From positions 1-64,000 of the forward strand of contig DIYH01000025.1 in assembly GCA_002435755.1 (NCBI GenBank): a DNA stretch of 64,000 nt, given 5' to 3'. Positions 18,802 to 27,616 of the stretch are shown here, piece after piece. The position numbers were made by a program, and so were the translations under genes. Origin of the DNA: Flammeovirgaceae bacterium UBA6059 (lineage in GTDB: Bacteria > Bacteroidota > Bacteroidia > Cytophagales > Cyclobacteriaceae). Under the pieces are notes generated by a model, which had not been told where the DNA came from, searched no databases, and saw nothing but the letters and a program-made list of their open reading frames with translations. The first letter of the stretch is position 1, and the number at the start of each line of letters is the position of its first letter.

Positions 18802-18890
18802 AGATATGTACGGAAATACCGACTTTGCAAAAGCCTACCATTGACCAGGCAGTAGCTTAAGGATTAGCAGTATTCTTTGGACAAGAATGT

Positions 18891-18913
18891 AAAGGAAGGA
18901 ATCTCGTTCCTTT
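18891..18913 (-). terminator. Weak hairpin downstream of FKBP gene
   Basis: Arms AAAGGAA and TTCCTTT (7 bp, 9-base loop) lie about 64 bases past the FKBP stop on the minus strand. There is no strong U-tract. It is a candidate transcript end only. Confidence 0.3.
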
Positions 18914-18976
18914 GAGACCACCACAAACATGTGGACCATCTGAATTCCTGGCTATTCTTTCAAGAAATCGTCTTAG

Positions 18977-19642
18977 CTATTCGTCCAGCACCTCGATCTC
19001 AAAATACAATGTTGCATTCGCAGGTATTCGTCCTCTGGCCCTTGGCCCGTAAGCTATGTCCGGTGGTATACGAAGAACAGCTTTGCTACCCTTTTTGAGC
19101 AATGCTACACCTTCATCCCATCCCTTGATAACTTGCCCCTTTCCCAGCACAAAAGAGAAGGGCTTGTTTCGATCATAAGAGCTGTCAAACTTTGTTCCAT
19201 CTTCAAGGTAGCCAGTGTAATGTACTTTCACGGGCTGATCAGCTTCAGGCAGTTCTCCACTACCTTCTTCTACTATTTTATAGCCAAGTCCTGATAGCGT
19301 GTAAGTGTGTCCATATTTGCGGCGCTCAATGAGCCACTGAGCTGTAGCGTCTTTAACAAAAAGAATATCTCTGGCCGAGATCTTCAGCTTCTTGTTGTCA
19401 CTAAGCGTTAGTAAATACGAAAGGTCATAATCCTGGCTTCCGGGCAGTGTTCTTACTTTCCTACCGACAGCCAGTCTAAATTCATTTTTCTCGCTTGAGA
19501 ACTGAGCACAATAGCCTTCAAATACTTCGGACGTATGGCAATAATCCGAAAATTGGTCTTCGGGTATCTCACACTTGGTGCACTGTCCTAAAGTCCAGTA
19601 CGTATTCAGCGCCAAAACGCTTAATAAAATGATCTGTCTCAT
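18977..19642 (-). CDS. FKBP-type peptidyl-prolyl cis-trans isomerase, exported
   Basis: The protein has 221 residues. A signal peptide (ending TLGQ) is followed by a short cysteine-containing region (CTKCEIPE...YCHTSEVFEGYC) and a basic middle part. The last 105 residues form a complete FKBP domain: VKVHYTGYLEDGTKFDSS, PFSFVLGKGQVIKGWDEG, and IPPDIAYGPRARGRIPANAT with YFEIEVLDE at the end. It should catalyse prolyl isomerisation in protein folding in the periplasm. The four or more cysteines in the N-terminal region could form disulfides or bind a metal; their role is unknown. The gene seems monocistronic. Confidence 0.93.
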   Translation of the reverse strand: MRQIILLSVLALNTYWTLGQCTKCEIPEDQFSDYCHTSEVFEGYCAQFSSEKNEFRLAVGRKVRTLPGSQDYDLSYLLTLSDNKKLKISARDILFVKDATAQWLIERRKYGHTYTLSGLGYKIVEEGSGELPEADQPVKVHYTGYLEDGTKFDSSYDRNKPFSFVLGKGQVIKGWDEGVALLKKGSKAVLRIPPDIAYGPRARGRIPANATLYFEIEVLDE

Positions 19643-19694
19643 GAACTCGGTCTTTTGCGCAAAAATAACCGCAATCGTGAGTTCTTGAATTCAG

Positions 19695-19958
19695 CTACGC
19701 TCTTTTCTTTCTAAAAGTAATGGGAATAAAGTCGTCGTTGGGAATACCGATGTGAGCCAGGTCCCAATTGTCGTCGTATCCGTTGATCAGATTCTTGATA
19801 CATTCCACACGGTCCTCAGTTGGGTAAGGGCAGTTGTCCCAATAAAAAATCTCTACACGGTAGTTGTAATTCTTTTTTACACCGTTGATCCTCACCTCTA
19901 CTTCAATGTCCTGTTCCTCTCCGGCGATTTTGGGAATTTCAATTCCAATCATGCTCAT
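19695..19958 (-). CDS. Small conserved-looking hypothetical protein
   Basis: The protein has 87 residues, is acidic in the middle and soluble, with no signal peptide or membrane segment. Motifs visible are EIEVRINGV-like strands at the start (VEVRINGVKKNYNYRVEIFYW) and a C-terminal HIGIPNDDFIPITFRKKRA. I do not recognise a family. Its clean start, codon use like its neighbours and a separate upstream region make it likely real. It is transcribed divergently from the DUF2911 gene. Confidence 0.6.
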   Translation of the reverse strand: MSMIGIEIPKIAGEEQDIEVEVRINGVKKNYNYRVEIFYWDNCPYPTEDRVECIKNLINGYDDNWDLAHIGIPNDDFIPITFRKKRA

Positions 19959-19986
19959 AATCGATAATTTTTAGTTCTAGTTCAAT

Positions 19987-20000
19987 GTTGACTTGTCAAC
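19987..20000. promoter_or_regulatory. Short palindrome in divergent intergenic region
   Basis: GTTGACTTGTCAAC has 6-base arms and a 2-base centre, 29 bases upstream of the 87-residue minus-strand gene and about 200 bases before the DUF2911 gene. The position suits an operator near the promoter of the minus-strand gene. It may be chance. Confidence 0.25.
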
Positions 20001-20196
20001 AAAATTTGTACCTCAACGATAACTATTTGATAATGAGAATTTTATTAGCCTCTGATTTTCATTATGATGACCGATACCAGTACACCCATTGTTCAAAATA
20101 GTTCACTTCACACGAGATACTCCCCTATCAGAAAAAAGATTAAACCCAAACGAGTCATATTCGTAGACCGAACAATAAAATCAACCAAATCAGCAA

Positions 20197-20790
20197 ATGA
20201 AGATCAAGAAGTTTAACGTAAGCGCCATCCTTGTGATCACCACGCTTGCAGTGGCATGCTCACCAGGAAAAACGACCACCGAAGAGACCAGCACCGTAGA
20301 AGAGGTGACTGAAGAGGTAGAAGACAAGTCAAAACGTCCTTCACCTCCTGCCACCACTACAGCTAACATCAACGGCACGAACGTTACGATCGACTACAGT
20401 TCTCCAGCCGTCAAAGGCCGCAGAATTTGGGGAGAGTTGGTCGCTTATGATAAAGTTTGGCGCACAGGCGCTAACGAGGCTAATGTATTTACGGTGGACG
20501 CTGATATCACGATCAATGGAGAGTCTCTTCCAGCAGGTCAGTACGCTTTATTCACTATTCCCAGCGAAAGTGACTGGACTATAATACTTAATAGTGTTGC
20601 AGATCAGTGGGGAGCCTATGATTATGACGATACCAAAGACGTACTCAGGGTCAGCGTGACACCTGAGAAAACCGAATCTACAGAAGAACGTTTACTGTTC
20701 AATGTCTCAGATACAGGTACAATCACCTTTGCATGGGCTGATCTTACATTTTCATTAGATGTTGCGGTGGCAGAAGTAGCTGCCGAATAG
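20197..20790 (+). CDS. DUF2911 family lipoprotein
   Basis: The protein has 197 residues. A lipoprotein signal is evident (ILVITTLAVACSPG, lipobox LAVAC), followed by a low-complexity Thr/Glu linker. From about residue 50 it matches DUF2911: RPSPPATTTANINGTNVTIDYSSPAVKGRRIWG, then WRTGANEANVF, LPAGQYALFTIP and NSVADQWGAYDYD. The family is widespread in Bacteroidota and has no firm function; it forms a beta-sandwich presumably facing the periplasm. It is followed by an intrinsic terminator, so it is probably monocistronic. Confidence 0.92.
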   Translation: MKIKKFNVSAILVITTLAVACSPGKTTTEETSTVEEVTEEVEDKSKRPSPPATTTANINGTNVTIDYSSPAVKGRRIWGELVAYDKVWRTGANEANVFTVDADITINGESLPAGQYALFTIPSESDWTIILNSVADQWGAYDYDDTKDVLRVSVTPEKTESTEERLLFNVSDTGTITFAWADLTFSLDVAVAEVAAE

Positions 20791-20813
20791 TTCTCTAAAC
20801 GATTCCGATACTG

Positions 20814-20839
20814 AAACCTCTGTCGTCACAGGGGTTTTT
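20814..20839 (+). terminator. Intrinsic terminator after DUF2911 gene
   Basis: Stem AAACCTCTGT / ACAGGGGTTT with a CGTC loop and one T-G wobble, followed by a run of five T. It starts 23 bases after the DUF2911 stop and overlaps the 3' end of the convergent aminopeptidase gene. The T-run is on the plus strand, so it mainly serves the DUF2911 gene. Confidence 0.8.
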
Positions 20840-23438
20840 GCATATGATCATGCATATCTACCACTCTGAAAAGCATATCTGTTGATTGTAAAATCTTATT
20901 CTTAAGTCTCGGATTGTAGTTGGGATTTTCTGATAAGAAGTTCGTGACTATGTCCCTCGCCTCTGCACTCTGATGCCCCCAAAATGTCTGGTCCAGCCAT
21001 CTTTTTGGAAAAAAGATATCACCTGTCAACTGGATCTCCTCAAGTATGTCCAATGAGGCACGCAGATATTGCACGGATTCGCTAGCGCGAAGTGGATGGT
21101 GCAGATAGTGGAGTGCAGTGCCAACCCAGGGTTCAACGTTGCGGTTTTCTGCAAGTAAGAGGTCCCCGAAAAATGCATTGCGAGCATTAGCACCTGAGTC
21201 CAGAGCTTTCGAAATGAAATCAAATCTTTGTTTTTCATCGCTATTGGTAATTCTCTCTAACTGTGTCTCGAGTATGTCTGCTGCTTCTTCGGGTAACCTC
21301 AAAGCGAGCTCAAAGGCCAAATCGCCATAATCCCTGGAAGATAACGTAATTCCAAGCGGTGGTGCTTGTCCGCGCCATATGCCTAGTAATTCAGCAATCT
21401 GCTCATCTGAACTTGCTATGTTGATGAGCGCTTTAAAGATTGTCGACTTCAACCTCGGCTCATCTGTCTGCAACATCAACTGGTTTAGCAATACTTCATA
21501 CTTCTCAAGGTACTGTGCTCGTTGTTCGCCTGGCATCCATTGCCAATAGAGCTCTCGCAGATAAGTCAACAACAGTTCGATATTGAGCTGGTCCTGCTCC
21601 ATGTAAAGGTACCGTTCGATCAGCAATGGGTAGCTGGGCGGATAAGCTCGCTTATGGAGCAAAAACTCATGCATCTGGATGTAATAAGAGGCCCTTGACA
21701 ATGCGTTCTCTTTAAGATTGATATTGAGCATGGTATATCCATAAGGGAAATTGGCCATATTGGGCTTATCAGCAAAATCCAATATCCCGTATAGCTGACC
21801 TTCCACACTCGCCTCCACTGAAAGTGGAAGCTTCGTGTCCTTGCTATGCGCGATCTCAATCACTGGTTGATCATTAAACCTCGCAGGTCTATTGAGGTAT
21901 CCATCATCGAAGTTGAAATTGACTGAAAATGATTGAGGCCAGGTACGGCCTGAATCAAGAGGGTCTTTTTGTTCAAACCTGAGGAAAAAATCACTTGTTC
22001 CTTCATAGAACATGGTCTTGATCACAGGCATACCAGCGGTCTCTACCCACACATGGCTCCATCTACTTAGATCCATAGCACTCTTGTTGTCCAGTATAGT
22101 GATAAGGTCATGCCAATCAGCAGCGCTGTTTGTATATGATTTGAGATATTCTCTGATACCCAGGCGAAAATTGTTTTCACCCATGATCTGCTCGAGCTTT
22201 TTCATCACGATGGGCGCCTTTTGGTAAATGATCGCTCCATACAAACTGCCCGCCTGTTTGAGATTTTCCAATGGTTGTTTGATGGGGTGTGTACCTAACG
22301 TACGGTCGACTGAATATGCCCTGGGGTAATGAGTCAGCAAGAAACGTTGTTCGTGATCGATCTCTGGAAACAACGGGTTAACGATTTTAGCTGCCATAAA
22401 ATTGGCGAAGACCTCTTTCAACCATACATCATCAAACCATCTCATGGTTACCAGATCGCCGAACCACATATGTGCAGTCTCATGCGCTATCAGGTTGGCC
22501 CTTCCCAACAGTCTATTGGTCGAGGCAGATTCGTCAAGCAATAAGCTGGAAGCTCTATACTGGATCGCTCCAACATGCTCCATACCTCCATATTGAAATC
22601 CGGGAATGAGTATGAAATCAAACTTCTGAAACGGGAAATCTATTGACGTATACTTTTCCAGCCACTCAAGTGATTGCTGATGGATATGAAATATGTCCTT
22701 GACGTTGCGTGCTAATTTGATCGAGTCAGGTTCCCTGTGATACATCGTCATCGGATACTTACCAGAATCATCAGTGATGCTATCAAACATGCCCGCAGCA
22801 AAAGAAAACAGGTAAGTACTCATCAAATCAGACCGCTCAAATTGAAACATGTTCTTATCCTGAAGATCACTCTTGGATGCAAGTGGGGCATTGGAAACAG
22901 GCGTCCATTCCTCTGGAAGGAGTAATGATAACTCATAGGTGGCTTTCAGATCGGGCTGATCGAAGCACGGAAATATTGTCGAAGCTCGATCAGGCACAAA
23001 CAGGGTGTAAATGAATTCATCCTGCCTGTTGAGACCTATCTCTCCTGCAGTAAAATCGATTGATATTATGTTGTACCCATCTGCTAAATCATCTAACTCC
23101 AGGATTATATGCTCTTGCTGATGTCTGTATTGAAGGGGCCTATTATCGCTTGTGACTGATCTTATAGCACCTTCTGGCACGTTAAAATCGATGATCACAG
23201 GCTGACCCAGTGTTCGATCTAACTCAAAGCCAAGCTCCATCTGTGCTTCGATTGTCTCAGACTTACTCTCCGGGATATCAAAAGTCAGCTTATAGTGGAC
23301 CTTTGTGAGCTGCATTATTCTCAGCTCTGCCAGCTCTTTAGATATGCCAGGTTCTATAAGTGTAGGGTCAATACTGGAACTGCATGATGTCAGCATCAAC
23401 ACCACGACAGAGACCACTTGAAGTAGCCTGAACGTCAT
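20826..23438 (-). CDS. M1 family metallo-aminopeptidase lipoprotein
   Basis: The protein has 870 residues. A lipoprotein signal (VVVLMLTSCSSS, lipobox LTSC) suggests attachment to the envelope. The M1 hallmarks are all present: the exopeptidase motif GGMEH (about residue 284), the zinc motif HETAHMWFGDLVT (about 317) and the second-helix glutamate in WLKEVFANFMA. The N-terminal beta saddle (NRQDEFIYTLFVPDRASTIFPCFDQPDLKATYEL) and the helical C-terminal ERAP1-like domain give the usual length. It should remove N-terminal residues from peptides in the periplasm or at the surface. Its ATG overlaps the stop of the DUF302-like gene (TGATG), so the two are coupled. Confidence 0.95.
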   Translation of the reverse strand: MTFRLLQVVSVVVLMLTSCSSSIDPTLIEPGISKELAELRIMQLTKVHYKLTFDIPESKSETIEAQMELGFELDRTLGQPVIIDFNVPEGAIRSVTSDNRPLQYRHQQEHIILELDDLADGYNIISIDFTAGEIGLNRQDEFIYTLFVPDRASTIFPCFDQPDLKATYELSLLLPEEWTPVSNAPLASKSDLQDKNMFQFERSDLMSTYLFSFAAGMFDSITDDSGKYPMTMYHREPDSIKLARNVKDIFHIHQQSLEWLEKYTSIDFPFQKFDFILIPGFQYGGMEHVGAIQYRASSLLLDESASTNRLLGRANLIAHETAHMWFGDLVTMRWFDDVWLKEVFANFMAAKIVNPLFPEIDHEQRFLLTHYPRAYSVDRTLGTHPIKQPLENLKQAGSLYGAIIYQKAPIVMKKLEQIMGENNFRLGIREYLKSYTNSAADWHDLITILDNKSAMDLSRWSHVWVETAGMPVIKTMFYEGTSDFFLRFEQKDPLDSGRTWPQSFSVNFNFDDGYLNRPARFNDQPVIEIAHSKDTKLPLSVEASVEGQLYGILDFADKPNMANFPYGYTMLNINLKENALSRASYYIQMHEFLLHKRAYPPSYPLLIERYLYMEQDQLNIELLLTYLRELYWQWMPGEQRAQYLEKYEVLLNQLMLQTDEPRLKSTIFKALINIASSDEQIAELLGIWRGQAPPLGITLSSRDYGDLAFELALRLPEEAADILETQLERITNSDEKQRFDFISKALDSGANARNAFFGDLLLAENRNVEPWVGTALHYLHHPLRASESVQYLRASLDILEEIQLTGDIFFPKRWLDQTFWGHQSAEARDIVTNFLSENPNYNPRLKNKILQSTDMLFRVVDMHDHMQKPL

Positions 23439-23887
23439 CAGTCTCGTCGTATGGTCTCGTTCACAATTCTGATAAGGGTCTTGGAGTATTCGCTCAATAT
23501 CTCATCACAGCCACGGATCAGGTACCGGCGCTTTAGCCAGATCGGGTCTACAAAACCTATATAAACATCGGCCTCCTCCGACCATACAGCTATTCGAAAT
23601 GGCATATCAATAGCGGCTGTTGGCTCACACATCACTATGCCATTCATTATATACGAATCGCTGAATTCAAAGGTGCGAACCCGAATATTCAGTTCGCTTG
23701 TATCTTTATCATATTCTACAGTTTTAAATTCATCATTGATGAATCCTTTGATCTGAAGAATATCCTGAAGCTTTTCGCAGGTTTCTTCATAATTCAGGGG
23801 GCTATTATAGATCGTAGTTTCCTGTGCCCGTGCTTGCCAGAAAACCAGGCATATGCCTAAAAGAACAAAATATCTAATAACGGTCAT
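23438..23887 (-). CDS. Exported DUF302-like protein
   Basis: The protein has 149 residues with a signal peptide (ending ARAQ). The body resembles DUF302: NYEETCEKLQDILQIKGF at the start, then a hydrophobic strand DMPFRIAVWSEEADVYIGFVDPIWL, which matches the family's PxRI..W/Y...DVY.....P pattern. DUF302 proteins have no established activity. Three cysteines are present after the signal. It is translationally coupled to the M1 peptidase downstream and follows the hydrolase gene by 40 bases. Confidence 0.65.
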   Translation of the reverse strand: MTVIRYFVLLGICLVFWQARAQETTIYNSPLNYEETCEKLQDILQIKGFINDEFKTVEYDKDTSELNIRVRTFEFSDSYIMNGIVMCEPTAAIDMPFRIAVWSEEADVYIGFVDPIWLKRRYLIRGCDEILSEYSKTLIRIVNETIRRD

Positions 23888-23927
23888 TCGACGTGTTGCT
23901 AAGGGATCGAACTTAAGAAATGCTTAC

Positions 23928-24710
23928 TTAATTCAAAAAGATCGCGTCTAAAGTATCCCAATATTCTTGATAATCGGACAAGTCGTGGTGCCTTCCTCCA
24001 TTGATTATGGTCAATTCGGCTTTGTCACTCAATTGCCTCGCAAGCTTGGTTGCCATGCCTATCGGAATGATCTGATCTTCGGTACCGTGCAAGAGGTAAA
24101 TTGGTGCTGAAGTTTTTTGAAGGTTTTCAAAGTTGTTGAATGCATAGTTAATGAGCCACTCACGAGGTAATAGAAACAAGTATCTGGACAATAACTCATT
24201 CAACGAATAATAAGGGGTTTCAAGTATTACTGCTTTACAGGATTCTTTTCCTGCCACATACGTGGCAAGCCCAGTGCCCATCGATCTTCCATAGATAATG
24301 ACTTTATCACTAGCATAGTGTTCTCTGGCATATTCGTAGCTCAAACCACCCAACTTTTCCAGGGCTGACTGGGACAATTCTGCTTTGGATTTGCCATACT
24401 CTGGGTACTCAACCAATAGCAGATCATAGTTGTATTTTGAAAGATTTCTGGTAAGCCTTATCCATCGCTTTAGGCTATCACGATTACCATGGAAATAGAC
24501 AATGATGCCTTCAGCACCAGTTTTTCTGATATGGACAGCATGATGTTTTTTTTCTGGTCCCAGCACCACCTCCACATATGCCTCGTCTATTTCATATTCG
24601 TAATCGGAAGGTAGTGTACCACGCTGAAAGAGGATGTAATCCTGCGAGAGATAAACACCCAGACAGGTGATCAAGTATAGCGATACTAATACAATGAGAA
24701 TTTTCCGCAT
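23928..24710 (-). CDS. Membrane-anchored alpha/beta hydrolase
   Basis: The protein has 260 residues. One N-terminal membrane helix (ILIVLVSLYLITCLGVYL) is followed by an alpha/beta hydrolase domain: oxyanion loop YFHGNRDSLKRW, nucleophile elbow YGRSMGTGLA (Ser in GRSMG), acid in LLHGTEDQIIPI and catalytic His in NGGRHHDLSDY. The full triad is visible. This is the YqkD/BEM46-type serine hydrolase group; the substrate is unknown but an ester is likely. The gene probably heads the hydrolase-DUF302-aminopeptidase run. Confidence 0.9.
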   Translation of the reverse strand: MRKILIVLVSLYLITCLGVYLSQDYILFQRGTLPSDYEYEIDEAYVEVVLGPEKKHHAVHIRKTGAEGIIVYFHGNRDSLKRWIRLTRNLSKYNYDLLLVEYPEYGKSKAELSQSALEKLGGLSYEYAREHYASDKVIIYGRSMGTGLATYVAGKESCKAVILETPYYSLNELLSRYLFLLPREWLINYAFNNFENLQKTSAPIYLLHGTEDQIIPIGMATKLARQLSDKAELTIINGGRHHDLSDYQEYWDTLDAIFLN

Positions 24711-24752
24711 TGGGCTACAAAACTAGCCCAATGCAAGTCAACTAAAAGAGGT

Positions 24753-25484
24753 TCAATCCCTTTTAACCACACTACCAGATCCTGATATGTTTTGACTGAT
24801 ATTGGCAGGATCGCCATAGTAAAACACTGAGCCGCTCCCCGCTATCCTTACTCTTAGTGATTCTGACACTGTCACTTCAGCATTGCCCGATCCTGCAATG
24901 GTCACGTCAACGTCTTCAGTGATCATATCTCTTCCAAATATATTCCCACTACCAGCTATGGTCCCAAACAGCTGCCTGACCATACCAATTAGATCAATAT
25001 CACCAGAACCACTGATGCTCGTCTCTACCCTATCCGAAACAGATCTCCATGTGATGTCTCCCGAACCTGCAATGACCACACGACTCATTTCAGTATTAAA
25101 AGTGTCCAATATGGTAATGTTACCAGCTCCCGATAACGATACATTCTCAAGATCAGTTACCGTCATAGTGATCGTCAGTGGATCGTATTTCCTATAGCAT
25201 TCTCGTGTATCAATCCTCCAAAAGCCATTCACCACAGAAGTGTTGATGTCTGCTACGACATCTGCAGGACCCGATATGGTAATGACCTGTGACTCTCCCC
25301 GCGAAACGAATACATTTCCCGATAGGGCAAAATCAAAGTCGGAAATCTGGTTGAGGTCAAAATCTAAAGTCACATTGCCGCCATCCGAGCGTCGACAGTC
25401 ACTAAAAAGGCCGTCTTCGCAACCAAAAGAAAAAACAGACGCTATAGCGACTAAAAGAGGTAATAATATTCGCGTGTTTTTCAT
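24753..25484 (-). CDS. DUF2807 (GIN domain) adhesin-like lipoprotein
   Basis: The chosen start at 25484 gives 243 residues and a lipoprotein signal (LLPLLVAIASVFSFGCEDG). The open frame runs 47 codons further upstream, but that part overlaps the divergent nitroreductase gene and would bury the signal. The rest is the DUF2807 beta-roll, with repeats of (I/L)(S/A)GSG(D/N/S): ISGSGDIDL, IAGSGNIFG, IAGSGNAEV, IAGSGSVFY and ISGSGSVVK, each one turn of the coil. Such proteins are common Bacteroidota surface or periplasmic proteins of unknown role. Confidence 0.9.
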   Translation of the reverse strand: MKNTRILLPLLVAIASVFSFGCEDGLFSDCRRSDGGNVTLDFDLNQISDFDFALSGNVFVSRGESQVITISGPADVVADINTSVVNGFWRIDTRECYRKYDPLTITMTVTDLENVSLSGAGNITILDTFNTEMSRVVIAGSGDITWRSVSDRVETSISGSGDIDLIGMVRQLFGTIAGSGNIFGRDMITEDVDVTIAGSGNAEVTVSESLRVRIAGSGSVFYYGDPANISQNISGSGSVVKRD

Positions 25485-25512
25485 AAGTGTATGTTTTGTT
25501 AAATGACCACCG

Positions 25513-25520
25513 TATTTTTG
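25513..25520 (+). promoter_or_regulatory. Candidate -7 box of the nitroreductase gene
   Basis: TATTTTTG fits the Bacteroidota primary-sigma -7 consensus TAnnTTTG. A TTTG at 25495-25498 could be the -33 element, but the 14-base gap is shorter than usual. The site lies 25 bases upstream of the preferred start codon. Confidence 0.35.
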
Positions 25521-25544
25521 AAACGTTTCCAACCCAAGAAAAAA

Positions 25545-26237
25545 ATGATCGATCAGGGGGATAAAAAAATCATCAACGAGTACGAGCATGTCAGGTACAC
25601 CCGAGATATTTACCCTCCTGAGCAATCATTCGACCGGGCCAGAGAGTATTACCAATGGCTGGATGAACGACGTACCGTACGTGAAATAAGTGACAGGCCA
25701 GTCAGCAAGGGGGTCATCGAACAACTTGTTCTTGCAGGTTCCACGGCACCTAGCGGCGCACATAAGCAGCCCTGGACATTCTGTTGCGTACAGGACGCAG
25801 GCATCAAAGCAAAAATCCGTGAAGCAGCTGAGAAAGAGGAGTATGAAAGCTATAACAGTCGGATGAGCGATCGATGGCTTAAAGACCTTGCGCCTATAGG
25901 CACAGACTGGAACAAACCTTTTCTGGAAAATGCGCCCTGGCTAATTATTGTGTTCAAGAGAGTTCATGAGCAGGATGAGGATGGAAGTAAGAGTAATAAC
26001 TACTACGTCAACGAATCGGTAGGCATTGCATGCGGTATGCTCATATCTGCGATTCACAAAGCAGGGCTCGTCACATTGACACACACCCCAAGTCCAATGA
26101 ACTTTCTCACCAAAATCCTCGACAGACCTGCTAACGAACGTCCTTTTTTGCTTCTTCCAATAGGCTATCCGGAAGATGTAGTCTATGTACCCAGCCTGGA
26201 CAGGAAGCCTCTGGAGGACATAGCAGCTTTCTATTAG
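25545..26237 (+). CDS. Nitroreductase family protein
   Basis: The preferred ATG at 25545 gives 230 residues; an ATG at 25503 would add 14. The later start is preferred because it follows an A-rich stretch and because TATTTTTG, a perfect Bacteroidota -7 box (TAnnTTTG), lies at 25513-25520 inside the longer form. The protein shows the FMN-dependent nitroreductase fold: LDERRTVREISDRPV (phosphate-binding RRTVR), STAPSGAHKQPWTF (SGAHKQPW, FMN-binding), an ACGMLISAIHKAGLVTLTHTPS segment and FLLLPIGYPEDV near the end. This layout resembles the iodotyrosine-deiodinase-like branch. It is a flavin reductase of unknown substrate. Confidence 0.88.
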   Translation: MIDQGDKKIINEYEHVRYTRDIYPPEQSFDRAREYYQWLDERRTVREISDRPVSKGVIEQLVLAGSTAPSGAHKQPWTFCCVQDAGIKAKIREAAEKEEYESYNSRMSDRWLKDLAPIGTDWNKPFLENAPWLIIVFKRVHEQDEDGSKSNNYYVNESVGIACGMLISAIHKAGLVTLTHTPSPMNFLTKILDRPANERPFLLLPIGYPEDVVYVPSLDRKPLEDIAAFY

Positions 26238-26573
26238 ACAACCTCATAACTGAGCGTATTGTCTGGTCGTTCAGACTTTACTCATCTGTATTTCTTTGAA
26301 TTTGTAATAAGCAAATCCACTATTTCTCCGAATAACCACTAAGTAATACCCCTAAAAGATCAGTAATAAATTCTTAATCTAATCCTCTTCACAATACAAA
26401 CCTTTTGAAAGTTGTAGAATAAAAAGTATTCTTGTTAAGACTTTTTTAAAGTCCGCCAGCTATGATCCAGTATTATTTTTTTCTCTTCTTAGAGCTTTCA
26501 AGTTCTAGCAGACGTGTTGCAAACCGCAGCAGTCATCATCAATCATTCTCGTTACTCCCAAAATCAAAAGAAT
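26238..26573. other. Intergenic region before the first siaB-like gene
   Basis: This is AT-rich, with no gene. It must hold the promoter for the signalling operon. A weak inverted pair (AGACAA / TTGTCT, 26235-26263) lies just after the nitroreductase stop and could be part of its transcript end. No promoter could be assigned with confidence. Confidence 0.5.
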
Positions 26574-27164
26574 ATGCTACCCAATCTTAGATCGTATAAA
26601 AACATCTACGATAATAATATCATCCTAATGCATAAAGGTGAATTGACATTTGATCTAGTGACTTCACTTATAGAAACACTCGAGGGTCGTATCAATGCTA
26701 TAGAGCCTGAACGAAAAGTACAACGTGTATTTTACAGCGTTGTTACGGAGTGTATCCAAAATCTTTATTATCACATGGATGAAGTCCGTGATGAAGATGT
26801 CATCAGCACTTATGATTCGAGATCCGGCTTGATTCTGGTAATGGCGCGTAAGCGTTTTTTCAGAGTATTGACTGGCAATTTTATACCCAACTATCGTATA
26901 CCCGGGCTTCAAAACAGCCTCGACAAGATCAACAGTATGGATTATGATGAGCTCAGAGATTATTACAAAGAGATCCTGAGTGATGGCAAGTATTCTGAAA
27001 AAGGAACTGCTGGTCTAGGTTTTGTCGAAATAGCAAAGAAGACCAAAAGTCAGTTACAATACAGTTTTCAGCAGATTACAGACGAATATTCGTATTTCAC
27101 ATTTCAAGTAAGAATTTCCAGAGTATTGAACACCACCAAAACAAAACAGCGAGTAATGACATAA
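26574..27164 (+). CDS. SiaB-like protein kinase (DUF6272 family), module 1
   Basis: The start at 26574 gives 196 residues; the open frame allows an ATG at 26514, but the extra 20 residues look non-coding. The fold is that of small GHKL-type (HATPase-like) Ser/Thr kinases. An N-box-like motif TECIQNLYYH holds Glu59 and Asn63, and a G-box-like loop KGTAGLGFVEIAKK is at 143-156. In Pseudomonas SiaABCD the homologous SiaB phosphorylates SiaC and the PP2C phosphatase SiaA reverses this. Here the SiaC-like gene begins 5 bases downstream, and a SpoIIE/PP2C phosphatase is two genes further. It is 12 kb from a clear paralogue at 37744. Assignment is strong by motif and order; the regulated process is unknown. 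Confidence 0.85.
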   Translation: MLPNLRSYKNIYDNNIILMHKGELTFDLVTSLIETLEGRINAIEPERKVQRVFYSVVTECIQNLYYHMDEVRDEDVISTYDSRSGLILVMARKRFFRVLTGNFIPNYRIPGLQNSLDKINSMDYDELRDYYKEILSDGKYSEKGTAGLGFVEIAKKTKSQLQYSFQQITDEYSYFTFQVRISRVLNTTKTKQRVMT

Positions 27165-27169
27165 TATAT

Positions 27170-27574
27170 ATGGAAATAGATTCAATCACAGCTATGGAGA
27201 GTTATTTACTAGAACCCACAAGAGTGAGTCCGCAGATCAGGTTTTTACCTGATGAAGGGCTTCTCGAGCTTCGAGGCAGATCCAGCCCCGAACATCCCCT
27301 CCAGTTATACCAGCCTCTTATTGAAAGACTTGACGAATATGTCAGCAACGGCAGTCAGCAGTTGATCATCAACTTTGAGCTTGACTATTTCAATACGAGC
27401 AGTTCCAAGTGCATATATGAATTACTCAGAAAAGCCGGTCAAATGTATGCACTCGGCAAAACACTCACAGTCAATTGGTACTACGAAGAAGATGATGAGG
27501 ATATGATGGAGCAAGGTGAGGACTTTGCGGACCTTCTTGACATTGAGTTCAATTTCAAAGAACTAGACGACTAG
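27170..27574 (+). CDS. SiaC-like regulatory phosphoprotein (DUF1987), module 1
   Basis: The protein has 134 residues. It shows the SiaC family layout: an opening TRVSPQIRFLPDEGLLELRGRSSPE, a helix LYQPLIERLDEYV, then the phosphorylation loop DYFNTSSSKC (Thr76 and Ser77-79), and an acidic tail DMMEQGEDFADLLDIEF. In Pseudomonas SiaC a Thr at the equivalent loop is phosphorylated by SiaB and the unphosphorylated form activates the diguanylate cyclase SiaD. No GGDEF protein is in this window, so the output partner here is unknown. The paralogue at 38299 keeps the same loop. Confidence 0.88.
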   Translation: MEIDSITAMESYLLEPTRVSPQIRFLPDEGLLELRGRSSPEHPLQLYQPLIERLDEYVSNGSQQLIINFELDYFNTSSSKCIYELLRKAGQMYALGKTLTVNWYYEEDDEDMMEQGEDFADLLDIEFNFKELDD

Positions 27575-27616
27575 AAATAGAACAACCAAAACAATTAACA
27601 CCATAATCAATCAGCT

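Noticed and set aside
25485..25625. 47-codon extension of the DUF2807 protein
   Set aside because: It overlaps the divergent nitroreductase gene and would place the lipoprotein signal internally.
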